Shown one piece after another: positions 16,884 to 25,911 of a stretch of 40,901 nt of DNA (the first letter of the stretch is position 1; each line of letters begins with the position of its first letter). Source of the stretch: DAXETY01 sp051155755 (GTDB lineage: Bacteria > Desulfobacterota > Desulfobacteria > Desulfobacterales > SG8-13); the NCBI GenBank assembly GCA_051155755.1, contig DAXETY010000138.1, positions 1-40,901 of the forward strand. The letters are read 5' to 3'. The position numbers and the translations under genes were made by a program. The notes under the pieces were generated by a model. The model saw only the letters and a list, made by a program, of their open reading frames with translations. It was not told the origin of the DNA and made no database searches.

Positions 16884-18107
16884 TCAATCCTCAACGAAAA
16901 GCAGCAGCACCCCGGTCCAGTCCAGTCCCCGGCTCCGTCCCAGAAGCGGCGCGATTTCCACGCCCGAGTAAAAACCCAACAAGGGGCAGCCATGATCCCG
17001 AAAGGCCTTTTGTACCTCGGCCGCCTCTTCCTGCACGGTTTTCGAATAGCCCGCTGCACGGCCGGCGCAGTCTATGTAAAGACCGCACAGCGCTTTTTTC
17101 CCCTCACGGCGGACTTCTTTTAGAATCGCGGCGGCATTCCGGGTGGCCGACTGGATCATCTTTTGGGTGTCCCGCAGCATGAACTGCACTTCGGTGCCTT
17201 CCCGGATATCCGGCTCGAACATGGCGATGCCCAGTCCGTCCGGAAGAATCCCTGCAATCAGCCGGTTGACATAGCGTCCTTCTTCGATTCCGGAGAACTT
17301 ATCCCCGTGATAGATGCCGATGGTCAGCAGGTCCACCGGATTTTTGCACCGCCAGTCCCGGTCCCCATAAAGCGCATCGATGAGCGGCGCAATCGGCCGG
17401 CCGTCGAGTTCGTAGATGCAGGCTCCTTCGGCCCGGGTCACCGTGCGGTAGATGCCGTCCAGGGGCGTGCAGCCGTGCATGATCCGAAACCGCGGCGAGA
17501 CCCCCTCCCGGAAATGCACCGCGACCGCTTTCTGAGAGCCGCACCCCGCTCCGTCGAACTGTACCGTCGACTGAAAGTCGTAATCTCCGATCAGACCGGC
17601 GCCGAAGACCGGCAGCCCGGCGGGCAGCCCGGATTCCAGGCCCTCGATCAGGGCGGTGGATGCATTGAGGATCGGCGGGCTGTCGGCAGCGCCGGGTTGC
17701 TTGATGGAATCGTAAAAAAGCAGCAGAAATCCGGCATCGCCGCCGATGGCCAACCGCCGGGCCAAGCGGATGCCGGCTTGTTTTTCGTCGGCGGCCAGAC
17801 CGTCGACGGCCGCCACCCGGCAGCGCAGCGTATCAGACGCCATAACCAGGGCCGCTGCCGAACGGCCGTTGTAGTCCAAGTGCTCGTTGGTAATCACACC
17901 GATGGCGGACCCTCCGACAATGGGCACGCCGTCTCCGCACACCGATTGCAGTCCCCCGTAGAATTCAGCGGCATTCAAATCGCCGCCGCAAAATGCAAAA
18001 ACCAGCGTCGGATTTTGGATGCCGGCGTTTTCAATGGCCTGAGCGGCGACCTGACGGCCGGAAGCGGTCGCATCCTGTCGATTGCTGAAACCGATGCCGA
18101 TCTTCAT
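16884..18107 (-). CDS. FIST N- and C-domain signal transduction protein
   Basis: A 407-residue FIST protein, a sensory family proposed to bind small ligands such as amino acids. The N-terminal FIST_N part (about 1-215) contains the typical LVFAFCGGDLNAAEFYGGL and GGSAIGVITNEHLDYNG segments; the FIST_C part (about 220-390) includes GDKFSGIEEGRYVNRLIAG and the closing GFYSGVEIAPLLGRSRGLDWTGVLLL. I use the ATG at 18105-18107, which begins MKIGIGFSN; the longer open frame adds 45 non-family residues. The gene is immediately followed (3 bases) by a hybrid kinase, a pairing that suggests FIST supplies the input. The ligand is unknown. Confidence 0.9.
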   Translation of the reverse strand: MKIGIGFSNRQDATASGRQVAAQAIENAGIQNPTLVFAFCGGDLNAAEFYGGLQSVCGDGVPIVGGSAIGVITNEHLDYNGRSAAALVMASDTLRCRVAAVDGLAADEKQAGIRLARRLAIGGDAGFLLLFYDSIKQPGAADSPPILNASTALIEGLESGLPAGLPVFGAGLIGDYDFQSTVQFDGAGCGSQKAVAVHFREGVSPRFRIMHGCTPLDGIYRTVTRAEGACIYELDGRPIAPLIDALYGDRDWRCKNPVDLLTIGIYHGDKFSGIEEGRYVNRLIAGILPDGLGIAMFEPDIREGTEVQFMLRDTQKMIQSATRNAAAILKEVRREGKKALCGLYIDCAGRAAGYSKTVQEEAAEVQKAFRDHGCPLLGFYSGVEIAPLLGRSRGLDWTGVLLLFVED

Positions 18108-18381
18108 TGCCACCCCACCCTTCCATCCGGCAAGACGTCTCCAGGCCGCCCCGGCAACCGCCACTGCGCCGCTTTGCCAACGGCATTCCGTCGCCGGGGG
18201 ACGGTGCAGTCCGGCACCGACCGTTTGCGGGGCCTTCCTCACGGTGCGGCCGCATCTTATCGGTTTTTGAAAGGAATGACAAGAATTTGTAGCAAGAAAA
18301 CAACGGAATTCACAGGCAATTTAAAACATCGCGGTGCGCCGGTCATGCCCCGGCCGGGTGGGGAGCCTTTCAAAATGCACA

Positions 18382-20241
18382 CTAATCGAACGGAATGGTG
18401 ATGTGGTACACTCCGGCTTCCAGCCGGGCGTGGATGGGCAGTTCGCCCTTGCGAAACACCTTCATCATACCGATGTTCGAAAACATGACATCGGCGGCAA
18501 ACCCCTTGATGGCGCGTTCGCGGGCCAGTTGAATCAAGAGCGTGTACAAATACGAGGCAATCCCGCGTTTCTGATAGGCTTCGTCCACAACGAACACGAC
18601 TTCGGCAAAATGGGTCGCCGGTATCCGGATGTAGCGGCCTTCGGCGATAATGCGGTCTTTGCCTTCTTCGCCGACCAGCCCGACGATGGACATGACCTGG
18701 TTCCAGTCGATGTTGACATATTCCTGCATCTTGGCGTGGGGCATGCTCCGCACTGTGTGAAAAAAACGGTAATAACCCGCCTCGGTGGAAAACCGGTAAA
18801 ACAGATGCCGCATGCCCTCTTCGTCGGAGGGTTTCAGCGCCCGGAAACGAACCAGCAGATTGCCCTTGAACCGTTGGCTGAAATTGAGGTGGGCCGGATA
18901 CAGCCGCGCGCTTTCCGAAAGGAAAATCTGGTCCGCATAAAGGATCTTGCGGGCTTTGGCTTCTTCCACCAGTACGGCACGATCATCGGGGTGGGCGATT
19001 TCGATGAGGGCCTGCGCCCGCTCGCGCACCGACCGGCCCTCCAGGTAGGCGACACCGTATTCGGTTACGATGGCATCGACCGACTCGTACATCCCGAAGG
19101 TGTTGGGCAGGTCTACGATGGAAGGCAGGATGTTGGCGCGACCACGGGTATCCCGGCTGGTAAGCGCAAAAATCGAGCGGCCGCCTTCGGACATGGCCGC
19201 TCCCTGGAAAAAATCCATGACCTCCGAGGGTCCGGCGGCCACGTTGCCCTTGCCCAGATGCAGACCCACACGGCCGTACAGATCGATTTTGCGGGCGGCG
19301 ATTACGGTTACGAATTTATCATTGCGGCCGATGATCAGCGGATTGAACACCTTGTCGATGCGCTGGAATTCGACCAGCGGATTGCTGTCGAGCCATTCCA
19401 TCAGCGCAGGGGTGCCGAATGCATACGAGGTCAGGGATTTGCCCCGGTAGCTTTCCTTGCGGCGGTTGGTCACCGCTCCGCTTTCCATCAGTTCCATCAA
19501 CGGATCGGTAAAAAAGGGCGAATGGATACCCAGGTGCCGTTTGCCGCGCAGATGCCGCGCCAGGGCCTCGTACAACGGGCCGATGGAAAATGCGATACAG
19601 CTTTCGTCCTCGATCAGGTCCGCCACGTGGGCCGCCAGGCGGTCGGTGACCTCGTCGACCGGCCAACGCTCGAAATAGATCGGCGGTTCTTCGGCCATCA
19701 CCAGGTAGTCGAATTCCTGGATCTGAACAAACGTGTCTCCGAAGGTCCGGGGCACCTTCGGGTTGATTTCACCGACCCGAATGGCCGCCTGCTCCATGGC
19801 TTCCCGGGCGATGTCCACGGCAATTCCGAGACTGCAGTATCCGGCCTCGTTCGGCGGGGTGATCTGCACCACCGCGACGTCCATGTTGATCTGCCCGGAC
19901 GAGATCAGCTGCGGAATTTTGACAAACCGGGTCGGAATCAGATCGACCCGGCCTTCCTCGATGGCGGCGTCGGCCGCCCAGCCGGAAAAAAAAGTTTTCA
20001 GCCGAAAATTCTGGGATCGAAGTGCCTGAAAGGAAATGGCATCGCCGAAGCTCACCAGCTGAATCAGTTCCACGTCTTCCAGGTTTTTCAGCCGGGACTG
20101 CATGAAATGGCGCACCATGGTGCGCGGCTCGGCCACACCGGTGCTCAGGAAAATGCTCATCCCGGGCCGGATTTTTTCGATGACCCGTTCGGGAGGCACA
20201 ATCAACGACGCATAGCGTGAATGCTCCAGTTCGTCTCGCAT
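18382..20241 (-). CDS. Acetyl-CoA hydrolase/transferase fused to GNAT acetyltransferase
   Basis: A 619-residue two-domain protein. Residues about 15-450 form an acetyl-CoA hydrolase/CoA-transferase domain of the 4-hydroxybutyrate/acetate CoA-transferase type (PPNEAGYCSLGIAVD, PRTFGDTFVQIQEFDYL, LHLGKGNVAAGPSEVMDF, IVTEYGVAYLEGRSVRERA). Residues about 455-619 are a GNAT domain with the acetyl-CoA-binding turn YQKRGIASYLYTLL. This fusion exists in other anaerobic proteobacteria. The first domain should move CoA between short-chain acids; the GNAT domain may acetylate a protein lysine or sense acetyl-CoA. GGAGG is about 10 bases before the ATG. A CBS-domain gene lies 156 bases upstream on the same strand and may be co-transcribed. 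Confidence 0.9.
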   Translation of the reverse strand: MRDELEHSRYASLIVPPERVIEKIRPGMSIFLSTGVAEPRTMVRHFMQSRLKNLEDVELIQLVSFGDAISFQALRSQNFRLKTFFSGWAADAAIEEGRVDLIPTRFVKIPQLISSGQINMDVAVVQITPPNEAGYCSLGIAVDIAREAMEQAAIRVGEINPKVPRTFGDTFVQIQEFDYLVMAEEPPIYFERWPVDEVTDRLAAHVADLIEDESCIAFSIGPLYEALARHLRGKRHLGIHSPFFTDPLMELMESGAVTNRRKESYRGKSLTSYAFGTPALMEWLDSNPLVEFQRIDKVFNPLIIGRNDKFVTVIAARKIDLYGRVGLHLGKGNVAAGPSEVMDFFQGAAMSEGGRSIFALTSRDTRGRANILPSIVDLPNTFGMYESVDAIVTEYGVAYLEGRSVRERAQALIEIAHPDDRAVLVEEAKARKILYADQIFLSESARLYPAHLNFSQRFKGNLLVRFRALKPSDEEGMRHLFYRFSTEAGYYRFFHTVRSMPHAKMQEYVNIDWNQVMSIVGLVGEEGKDRIIAEGRYIRIPATHFAEVVFVVDEAYQKRGIASYLYTLLIQLARERAIKGFAADVMFSNIGMMKVFRKGELPIHARLEAGVYHITIPFD

Positions 20242-20397
20242 GGTTCACCGTCCTCCGTTCACAGCCCCGGTCCTGCAAATGCAGCCCACCCCCATGAACG
20301 GCCCATCCGGAAAGATGCGGTTTTCGATTGGAACAGGGCCCTCCCGTCCCGTGGACAAGCACGCTTCACAGAAGATGAAAACCTGGATGGGTGACGG

Positions 20398-21090
20398 CTA
20401 GCCGTGCGACCCGGTCCGCTGCCAGTCAAAACGCCCCAGAAACCAATCCATCGGATTGACCAGTTCGTAACCCATCTCCTCCAGGATGATGTGGGCCCGA
20501 TGGGTGTTTTTGGTCTGCAGATACAAAAATGCGGTGGCGTATCCGCTGTCGCCTTCTTCGATGGTCAACATGCTGCCGATCAGGATACCGCCCTGACAGA
20601 CGGCATCCAACAGACGGCCGATCTCACGCGCTTTGTTGGCGAGACGCACGCCCACGAAAACGCCCGGGCGGGAAGCACCGATCAGGTGAATAAAGCTCTG
20701 CAGCAAATCTCGATCGGAGATGATGCCGACAACCCGCTGGTGTTCATCGACCACCGGAAAGGCCCCCACTTTTGTCTGTTGAAAGCAGGTCAGAACGTCC
20801 TGCAGCGTGTAGTGGGTCGACAGGGTCCTGGGCCGGTGCGTCATCACGTCGGCAACCTGCAGCACCGTGTCCTTCTTTCCCTGTTTTTCGACCTCGAATC
20901 CTTTTTCGAAGCGAAAGGGTGTGGCACTGCGGATATCCCGGTCGGACAGGATGCCCAGCAATCGACCGTCCGGATCGACGACCGGCAGATGGCGAATGCG
21001 ATGCTCCAGCATCAGGGCGCGCGCTGCATCGATGCCGGACTCCGGGCCAATGGTGATCACCTTGCGGGTGATCGGAACATGGGTCTCCAT
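20398..21090 (-). CDS. CBS-domain pair protein with C-terminal ACT-like region
   Basis: A 230-residue cytoplasmic protein. Two CBS motifs, about residues 5-60 (MLEHRIRHLPVVDPDGRLLGILSDRDI) and 78-135 (VGAFPVVDEHQRVVGIISDRDLL), would form one Bateman module binding an adenine nucleotide. A C-terminal region (about 145-215, PGVFVGVRLANKAREIGRLLDAV then AFLYLQTKNTHRAHIILEEMGYELV) resembles the ACT-type domain found at the end of AcuB-like proteins. AcuB-like proteins are often linked with acetate/acetyl-CoA metabolism, which fits the downstream CoA-transferase/GNAT gene. The start is the ATG at 21088-21090 with AAGGGAG 7 bases upstream; longer versions of the frame are not supported. Confidence 0.85.
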   Translation of the reverse strand: METHVPITRKVITIGPESGIDAARALMLEHRIRHLPVVDPDGRLLGILSDRDIRSATPFRFEKGFEVEKQGKKDTVLQVADVMTHRPRTLSTHYTLQDVLTCFQQTKVGAFPVVDEHQRVVGIISDRDLLQSFIHLIGASRPGVFVGVRLANKAREIGRLLDAVCQGGILIGSMLTIEEGDSGYATAFLYLQTKNTHRAHIILEEMGYELVNPMDWFLGRFDWQRTGSHG

Positions 21091-21446
21091 GACGTTCTCC
21101 CTTGAGCGCATAATAGGTGGTGGGTGCGGTCGTTTCGCCTTCGGGCCTCGAAACTTGCGATTCCGAAATCCGATCGTGGATCGGAGGGAGCCGGGTGGGT
21201 GCCGGAATGAAAATGCGGGTAAGTCGAGCGGTCTGCGTATCAGATCATCGGATCCGTCGGGAGCGTCACAGAAGTGGTGAAGTTTGGAAGCACAGCGGCG
21301 AGCGGCAAATTCATTTGCCCTTGGCCCGGATCGATGCAGCGGTGTCAGTCCACGACGCGATTCGGATCGGCGCCCCACACCGCAATAATACGGTTTGGAC
21401 GCCGGATTGTCAACGACGCAACCCGGTCGCCGACCGTAGAAAACAG
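21091..21446. other. Divergent intergenic region, no gene seen
   Basis: The stretch between the CBS gene and the carbonic anhydrase promoter contains only poor open frames without ribosome binding sites. No strong hairpin was seen. A promoter for the CBS gene is expected here, but I could not identify it. Confidence 0.4.
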
Positions 21447-21475
21447 TTGCATTCATCGCCGCTGGAATCTATAGA
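21447..21475 (+). promoter_or_regulatory. Sigma-70-type promoter of the carbonic anhydrase gene
   Basis: TTGCAT (21447-21452), an exact 17-base spacer and TATAGA (21470-21475), followed about 57 bases later by the ATG at 21533, which has AAAGGG 7 bases upstream. Confidence 0.55.
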
Positions 21476-21532
21476 GTTTGAACAAAAGCCGTTCCGATAT
21501 AAAAAGCCAACCAAAACAGAAAGGGCCTGTGC

Positions 21533-22501
21533 ATGGAGGAGAACCAATCTTCGTTTCAAAATGTGGTGTTGATCGCGACCGTAGCGGCCGCTGCCGTTCT
21601 TATTTTCGTTCTGCTTTCCGGCAGAATCCCTTCCGATCCAAGCGGGGGAAAGGAAGTCGAAACCCCGTCAATCCTGGAGGCCGAAAAAACCCCGGAAGCC
21701 CCGGGTCATGCGGAGCAGACACCGGGCGCAGCGCCCGAGGCCGAAGCGGCCGCAGAAAGCGAGGGCCATATGTCCGCAACCGCCGCAACATCCTCCTCAG
21801 CCCACGGTAAACCCGGTCCGGCCGAAGCCCTGGAAATGCTCAAGGCCGGCAATCAGCGTTTTTACAGCGGCAAGGCCGTCCATCCGCACACCGACGACTC
21901 CCGGCTCGCGCTGGCAGGCATGGAAGACCAGGGAAAATATGCCTATGCCACCGTCATTTCCTGTTCGGATTCGCGCGTTCCGGTGGAGTTGATCTTCGAT
22001 GCCGGCGTCATGGACATCTTCGTGATCCGGGTGGCCGGCAATGTCTGTGGTACAAATGAAGCCGGTTCGATCGAATACGGACTCGCGCACGTCCACACGC
22101 CGGTGCTGGTGGTGCTGGGACATACCCAGTGCGGCGCCGTTACAGCGGTTACACGGTCGCTGCATGGAGAAAGTCACAAGCTCGAACGCAACATCCCGCC
22201 GCTGGTTTCCAACATCGTCCCGGCGGTCAAACGCGCCCAGTCCAAGCACGATGAGATCCACGGAGACGACATCATTCCCTATGCCATTGAAGAAAATGTA
22301 TGGCAGACGATCGAGGATTTGTTCATGCGCAGCCCGGCCGTGCGCAATCTCCTCAAGGAGGACAAGGTGCGGGTCGTGGGAGCCATCTACGACGTGGGCA
22401 GCGGAAAAATCGAATGGCTCGACACCGAAGAGGTGGACAAAATTCTGGCCTACGTGGAAGCTTCGCCGGACAAGGCCACCGAGGTCTATGCCGGTGAATA
22501 A
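21533..22501 (+). CDS. Membrane-anchored beta-class carbonic anhydrase
   Basis: A 322-residue beta carbonic anhydrase (CO2 to bicarbonate). The catalytic domain covers about residues 93-315. Zinc ligands and the catalytic dyad are visible: Cys144, Asp146, Arg148 (SCSDSRVP) and His197, Cys200 (GHTQCGAV). In front of it is a hydrophobic segment, residues 10-29 (NVVLIATVAAAAVLIFVLLSG), without a clear signal peptidase site, then a 60-residue Ala/Glu/Pro-rich linker. I infer an N-terminal signal anchor with the enzyme held on a tether outside the cytoplasm; most bacterial beta-class enzymes are cytoplasmic. It is a single gene with its own promoter. Confidence 0.9.
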   Translation: MEENQSSFQNVVLIATVAAAAVLIFVLLSGRIPSDPSGGKEVETPSILEAEKTPEAPGHAEQTPGAAPEAEAAAESEGHMSATAATSSSAHGKPGPAEALEMLKAGNQRFYSGKAVHPHTDDSRLALAGMEDQGKYAYATVISCSDSRVPVELIFDAGVMDIFVIRVAGNVCGTNEAGSIEYGLAHVHTPVLVVLGHTQCGAVTAVTRSLHGESHKLERNIPPLVSNIVPAVKRAQSKHDEIHGDDIIPYAIEENVWQTIEDLFMRSPAVRNLLKEDKVRVVGAIYDVGSGKIEWLDTEEVDKILAYVEASPDKATEVYAGE

Positions 22502-22884
22502 AGTCTGACGGATGGGTTAAAAGCCCCTCACTCCGTTTCGCGGCGACCAAACGCGGAAGAATCGGGCTGCCGGCATTCGGGCGGGCACAGCGGCCTGCCC
22601 TACGGCAGCATTTACGAGCCCAGTCCTGCGGTGGTCAGCTGATGCATCCAAGTACTAGGGACGGCCACCGCGCCGCCCGGTTTTCCGCATCGCGAGAATG
22701 ACAACCTGGGTTGAGTACCGAGAAGTGCCATTTTTCACTTCACCGGGCTGAAAATACTCCATTCAATACCGGGGAATACCTCTTTTACCCCATTGGTGCC
22801 GGGGCCGAATTCCGGCAGTCTCGGTACGATCCTTGTCCAAGCGTTTCTCATTCATCCATTCGATATCCTTCCCATGGAGGCTTT
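22502..22884. other. Intergenic region before the aldehyde oxidoreductase genes
   Basis: A 383-base gap. No gene is supported; the oxidoreductase frame stays open back to 22711, but the translation before 22885 lacks family similarity and would put 58 residues in front of the Tat signal. A GC-rich imperfect hairpin lies near 22585-22605 (GGGCGGGCACAGCGGCCTGCCC). No clear promoter was identified. Confidence 0.4.
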
Positions 22885-23514
22885 ATGAACCCAAAACGCC
22901 ATCCCCCCAAGGAACATCCGTGGCGAATTTCGCGCCGGGGGTTTCTGACCAGCGTCGGCGTGGGCGCTTTCGGTGTGGCGGCCTCGAGCCGTCTTTTTGC
23001 CGGAGCGAGCAAAGGCGAAACCGCCGCGGTACTGGAGCCGGAGGTTTTGAGCAAAATCACCCTGCACGTCAACGGACGCACGCACGAAATGCTGGTGGAG
23101 CCACGCTGGACTTTGCTCCAGGTTTTGCGGGAAAAACTCGGTCTGACCGGTACAAAGGAGGGTTGTGGTCGCGGCGAGTGCGGTGCCTGCACGGTGCTGA
23201 TCGACAACATCCCCCGCTATGCCTGCCTGACGCTGGCACTGGAAGCCCAGGGCGCCGCCGTCACGACGGTGGAAGGACTGCTTCGCGGCGAAGAACTCGG
23301 CGGTGTGCAAGCGGCCTTTGTCGAAGAAGATGCCTTTCAATGCGGCTACTGCACGCCCGGTCAGATCATGTCCGTGGAGGGTTTGCTGCGAAAAAATCCC
23401 AGCCCGTCGGTCGAGGAAATCCGCACCGCCGTCAGCGGCAACCTCTGTCGCTGCGGTGCCTACAGCCATATCTTCAAGGCCGCCGCCAGGGCCGCCGAAA
23501 CCAGGAAAAAATAA
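22885..23514 (+). CDS. Tat-exported 2Fe-2S subunit of aldehyde oxidoreductase (PaoA-like)
   Basis: A 209-residue iron-sulfur subunit of a xanthine dehydrogenase-family enzyme. The N-terminus has a twin-arginine signal (Ser16-Arg17-Arg18-Gly-Phe-Leu, followed by a hydrophobic Ala/Gly-rich stretch). Next come a plant-ferredoxin-type 2Fe-2S cluster (Cys94, 99, 102, 114) and a helical 2Fe-2S domain (Cys153, Cys156, Cys188, Cys190). The ATG at 22885 has GGAGG 4 bases upstream. As in E. coli PaoABC, only the small subunit appears to carry the export signal, so the folded complex would be carried to the periplasm with it. The molybdenum and FAD subunits follow in the same direction. Confidence 0.93.
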   Translation: MNPKRHPPKEHPWRISRRGFLTSVGVGAFGVAASSRLFAGASKGETAAVLEPEVLSKITLHVNGRTHEMLVEPRWTLLQVLREKLGLTGTKEGCGRGECGACTVLIDNIPRYACLTLALEAQGAAVTTVEGLLRGEELGGVQAAFVEEDAFQCGYCTPGQIMSVEGLLRKNPSPSVEEIRTAVSGNLCRCGAYSHIFKAAARAAETRKK

Positions 23515-23583
23515 CCCCATATCCGGAACCGCCCCTGCCGGCGGGCAACTCCGGAGTCCAAAGCGGTGGAAGCGAGGACAGTC

Positions 23584-25908
23584 ATGGCCAAAGATCAAAA
23601 GACCATTTACTACACCGAAGGCCTCCCGGTACCGGAAACCCCGTCGCCGGACAAAGCGCCGCAACCCTGGGGGAGAACCGATGTCGTCGGAAAACCGTGG
23701 GCCCGGGTGGACGCCTACGAACGGGTCAGCGGCACCGCGGTGTATCCGTCCGACGTTCTGCTGCCCGGAATGCTCTACGGCGCAATCCTGCGCTGCCCCC
23801 ATCCGCACGCCCGCGTGCGGCGGGTGAACTCATCCCGGGCGGCAAAAATGCCCGGCGTGCGGGCCGTAATCGGTCCGGATACGCCGGAGGCCGACCTGCC
23901 GTGGTCGTTTCGCAACGTGAAGACGAAAATCTTCGATCCGGTCTGCCGTTTCGAGGGCGAGACGGTGGCCGCTGTGGCAGCCGAAACACCCGGCCAGGCC
24001 TGGGACGCCGCCCGGGCCATCGAAGTCGATTTCGAGGTGCTGCCGCACGTGGCCGACGAGCGTCGGGCCCTCGACAGCGATACCCCCGAAATTCACCCCG
24101 GCGGCAACAAGGTCAAAACCGACACCTATGCGCGCGGCAATGTGGAAAAAGGCTTTGCCGAAGCCGACGTGGTCCTGGAGCAGGCCTACCGCACCGAAGC
24201 CGAAGTGCACACGCCCCTGGAACTGCACGGCTGCGTGGCCAACTGGGACGGCGACCAGCTGACGATCTGGGAATCCACCCAAGGGGTGTATGCCGTCCAG
24301 TCGCGGGTGGCCGAAGTACTGGACCTGCCGCTGTCCAAAGTCCGGGTGATCGGACACTACGTGGGCGGCGGCTTCGGCAGCAAGCTCCGGGCCAGCAAGT
24401 ACGATATCATTGCCGCCGTGCTGGCCAAAAAGACGGCCAAGCCGGTCAAAGTCTTTCTGCCGCGGGAAGCCACCTATCTGGCGATGGGCAATCGCCCGCC
24501 GAGCAACATGAAACTGAAGGCCGGGATCAAGAAAGACGGCACCCTGACGGCGCTGGATTTTTCATGTTTGGGCACCGGCGGGGCCTACCCCGCCGGCGGC
24601 ACCTCCCTGGTGGACTGGCAGATTCGCGACCTGTACCTGTGCCCCAATGTCCGCACCGAGTGCACGGATGTCTATATCAATGCCGGCCCGGCGCGGCCGT
24701 TCCGGGCACCGGGCCACCCGCAGTGCTCCTGGGCCCTGGAACAGATGCTCGACTCGCTGGCCGAAGCCATCGGCATGGATCCGGTGGCATTGCGCCTGAA
24801 AAACGTGCCGGATTACAGTCAAGCCCGGGAGGGCAACCCGCCTTACACGACCACCGGATTGAAACAGTGCCTGGCGGAAGGCGCCCGACAGTTCGGCTGG
24901 GGGGAAGCCCGCAGCCGGCCGGCCGCCGAAAACCGGAAAGGTGTATTCCGACGCGGGGTGGGGATGGCCGCCAGCGTCTGGTTTGTGGGCGGCGGCGGCC
25001 CGCCTTCGACGGTCATCGTAAAACTGTTCTCCGACGGCAGTGCCAACCTGAACATGGGGGCCAGCGACATCGGAACCGGTACCAAAACCGTCATGGCTAT
25101 GGTGGCGGCCGAAGAACTGGGGCTCAAGCCCGAGATGATTCGAATCGAACACGCCGACACGGGCACGACCCAGTACGCCACGCCCAGCGGCGGCAGCAAA
25201 ACCGTACCCACCGAAGCGCCGACGGTGCGGGATGCCGCCGTCCAGGTCAAACGGCAGCTGCTGGAGATGGCGGCCGAAGAAATGGATCTGCCTCTCGGTG
25301 ACCTGATCTATCGGGGCAAGGAAATCGTTTCCCGCAACCGGCCCAATCGGCGCCTGCGCGTCACCGATATCAGCGGGCTGCGCAAACGCGGGGTGGTGGT
25401 GGGCATCGGCCACCGGGGACCCAACCCCGACAATAAAACGGTCAACCCCTTCTGTGTCCAATTCTGCGAAGTCGAGGTAAACACGAATACCGGCGAGCTG
25501 CGTATTCTGCGGTTTTTGAGCACCAACGAAAGCGGCCGGGTCATGCACCGGCTGGGCTTCGACAGCCAGGTCATCGGCGGCATCGCCATGGGCATCGGAC
25601 TGGCAACCACCGAAATGCGGATTCTCGACGGCGCGCAAACCGGAAAAATGGTGAACCGCAACTGGCACGATTACAAGCTGCCCACGTCCCTGGACGTACC
25701 GGCCGACATTGTCAGCGTTCCGATCGAAATGCCCGACGCCGAGGCCAACATCACCGGAGCCAAAGGTCTGGGGGAGCCGGTCACCATACCGACGGCGGCG
25801 GCGGTGGCCAATGCAGTTTACCACGCCCTTGGCATCCGGGTCACCGATTCGCCCATCAATCCGCTGCAGCTTTGCAGCCTGCTCGAAAAACAGAAAAAGG
25901 AGGGCTGA
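23584..25908 (+). CDS. Molybdopterin-binding subunit of aldehyde oxidoreductase (PaoC-like)
   Basis: A 774-residue large subunit of the xanthine dehydrogenase/aldehyde oxidase family. It shows the N-terminal a/b hammerhead domain (about 40-160) and the two cofactor-binding regions with HYVGGGFGSKL, PFRAPGHPQ, ASDIGTGTKT, TPSGGSKTVPTEAP and the closing KGLGEP. The catalytic base is Glu731. I start at ATG 23584, which has GAGG 6-7 bases upstream, rather than the GTG at 23566. No signal peptide of its own is present, consistent with transport bound to the Tat-carrying small subunit. Likely role: oxidation of aromatic or aliphatic aldehydes to acids; the substrate is not readable. The FAD subunit starts 3 bases after the stop. 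Confidence 0.93.
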   Translation: MAKDQKTIYYTEGLPVPETPSPDKAPQPWGRTDVVGKPWARVDAYERVSGTAVYPSDVLLPGMLYGAILRCPHPHARVRRVNSSRAAKMPGVRAVIGPDTPEADLPWSFRNVKTKIFDPVCRFEGETVAAVAAETPGQAWDAARAIEVDFEVLPHVADERRALDSDTPEIHPGGNKVKTDTYARGNVEKGFAEADVVLEQAYRTEAEVHTPLELHGCVANWDGDQLTIWESTQGVYAVQSRVAEVLDLPLSKVRVIGHYVGGGFGSKLRASKYDIIAAVLAKKTAKPVKVFLPREATYLAMGNRPPSNMKLKAGIKKDGTLTALDFSCLGTGGAYPAGGTSLVDWQIRDLYLCPNVRTECTDVYINAGPARPFRAPGHPQCSWALEQMLDSLAEAIGMDPVALRLKNVPDYSQAREGNPPYTTTGLKQCLAEGARQFGWGEARSRPAAENRKGVFRRGVGMAASVWFVGGGGPPSTVIVKLFSDGSANLNMGASDIGTGTKTVMAMVAAEELGLKPEMIRIEHADTGTTQYATPSGGSKTVPTEAPTVRDAAVQVKRQLLEMAAEEMDLPLGDLIYRGKEIVSRNRPNRRLRVTDISGLRKRGVVVGIGHRGPNPDNKTVNPFCVQFCEVEVNTNTGELRILRFLSTNESGRVMHRLGFDSQVIGGIAMGIGLATTEMRILDGAQTGKMVNRNWHDYKLPTSLDVPADIVSVPIEMPDAEANITGAKGLGEPVTIPTAAAVANAVYHALGIRVTDSPINPLQLCSLLEKQKKEG

Positions 25909-25911
25909 GCG

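Noticed and set aside
18334..20220. 628-codon plus-strand open frame
   Set aside because: Antisense to the CoA-transferase/GNAT gene; the translation is His/Gly/Arg-rich without any domain pattern and has no ribosome binding site.
21088..21456. Longer start for the CBS protein
   Set aside because: The extra residues have no CBS or other pattern, while the ATG at 21088-21090 has a strong ribosome binding site.
22833..25301. 822-codon plus-strand open frame overlapping the oxidoreductase genes
   Set aside because: It is a different frame of the 2Fe-2S and molybdopterin subunit genes, with Arg/Gly-rich low-complexity translation.
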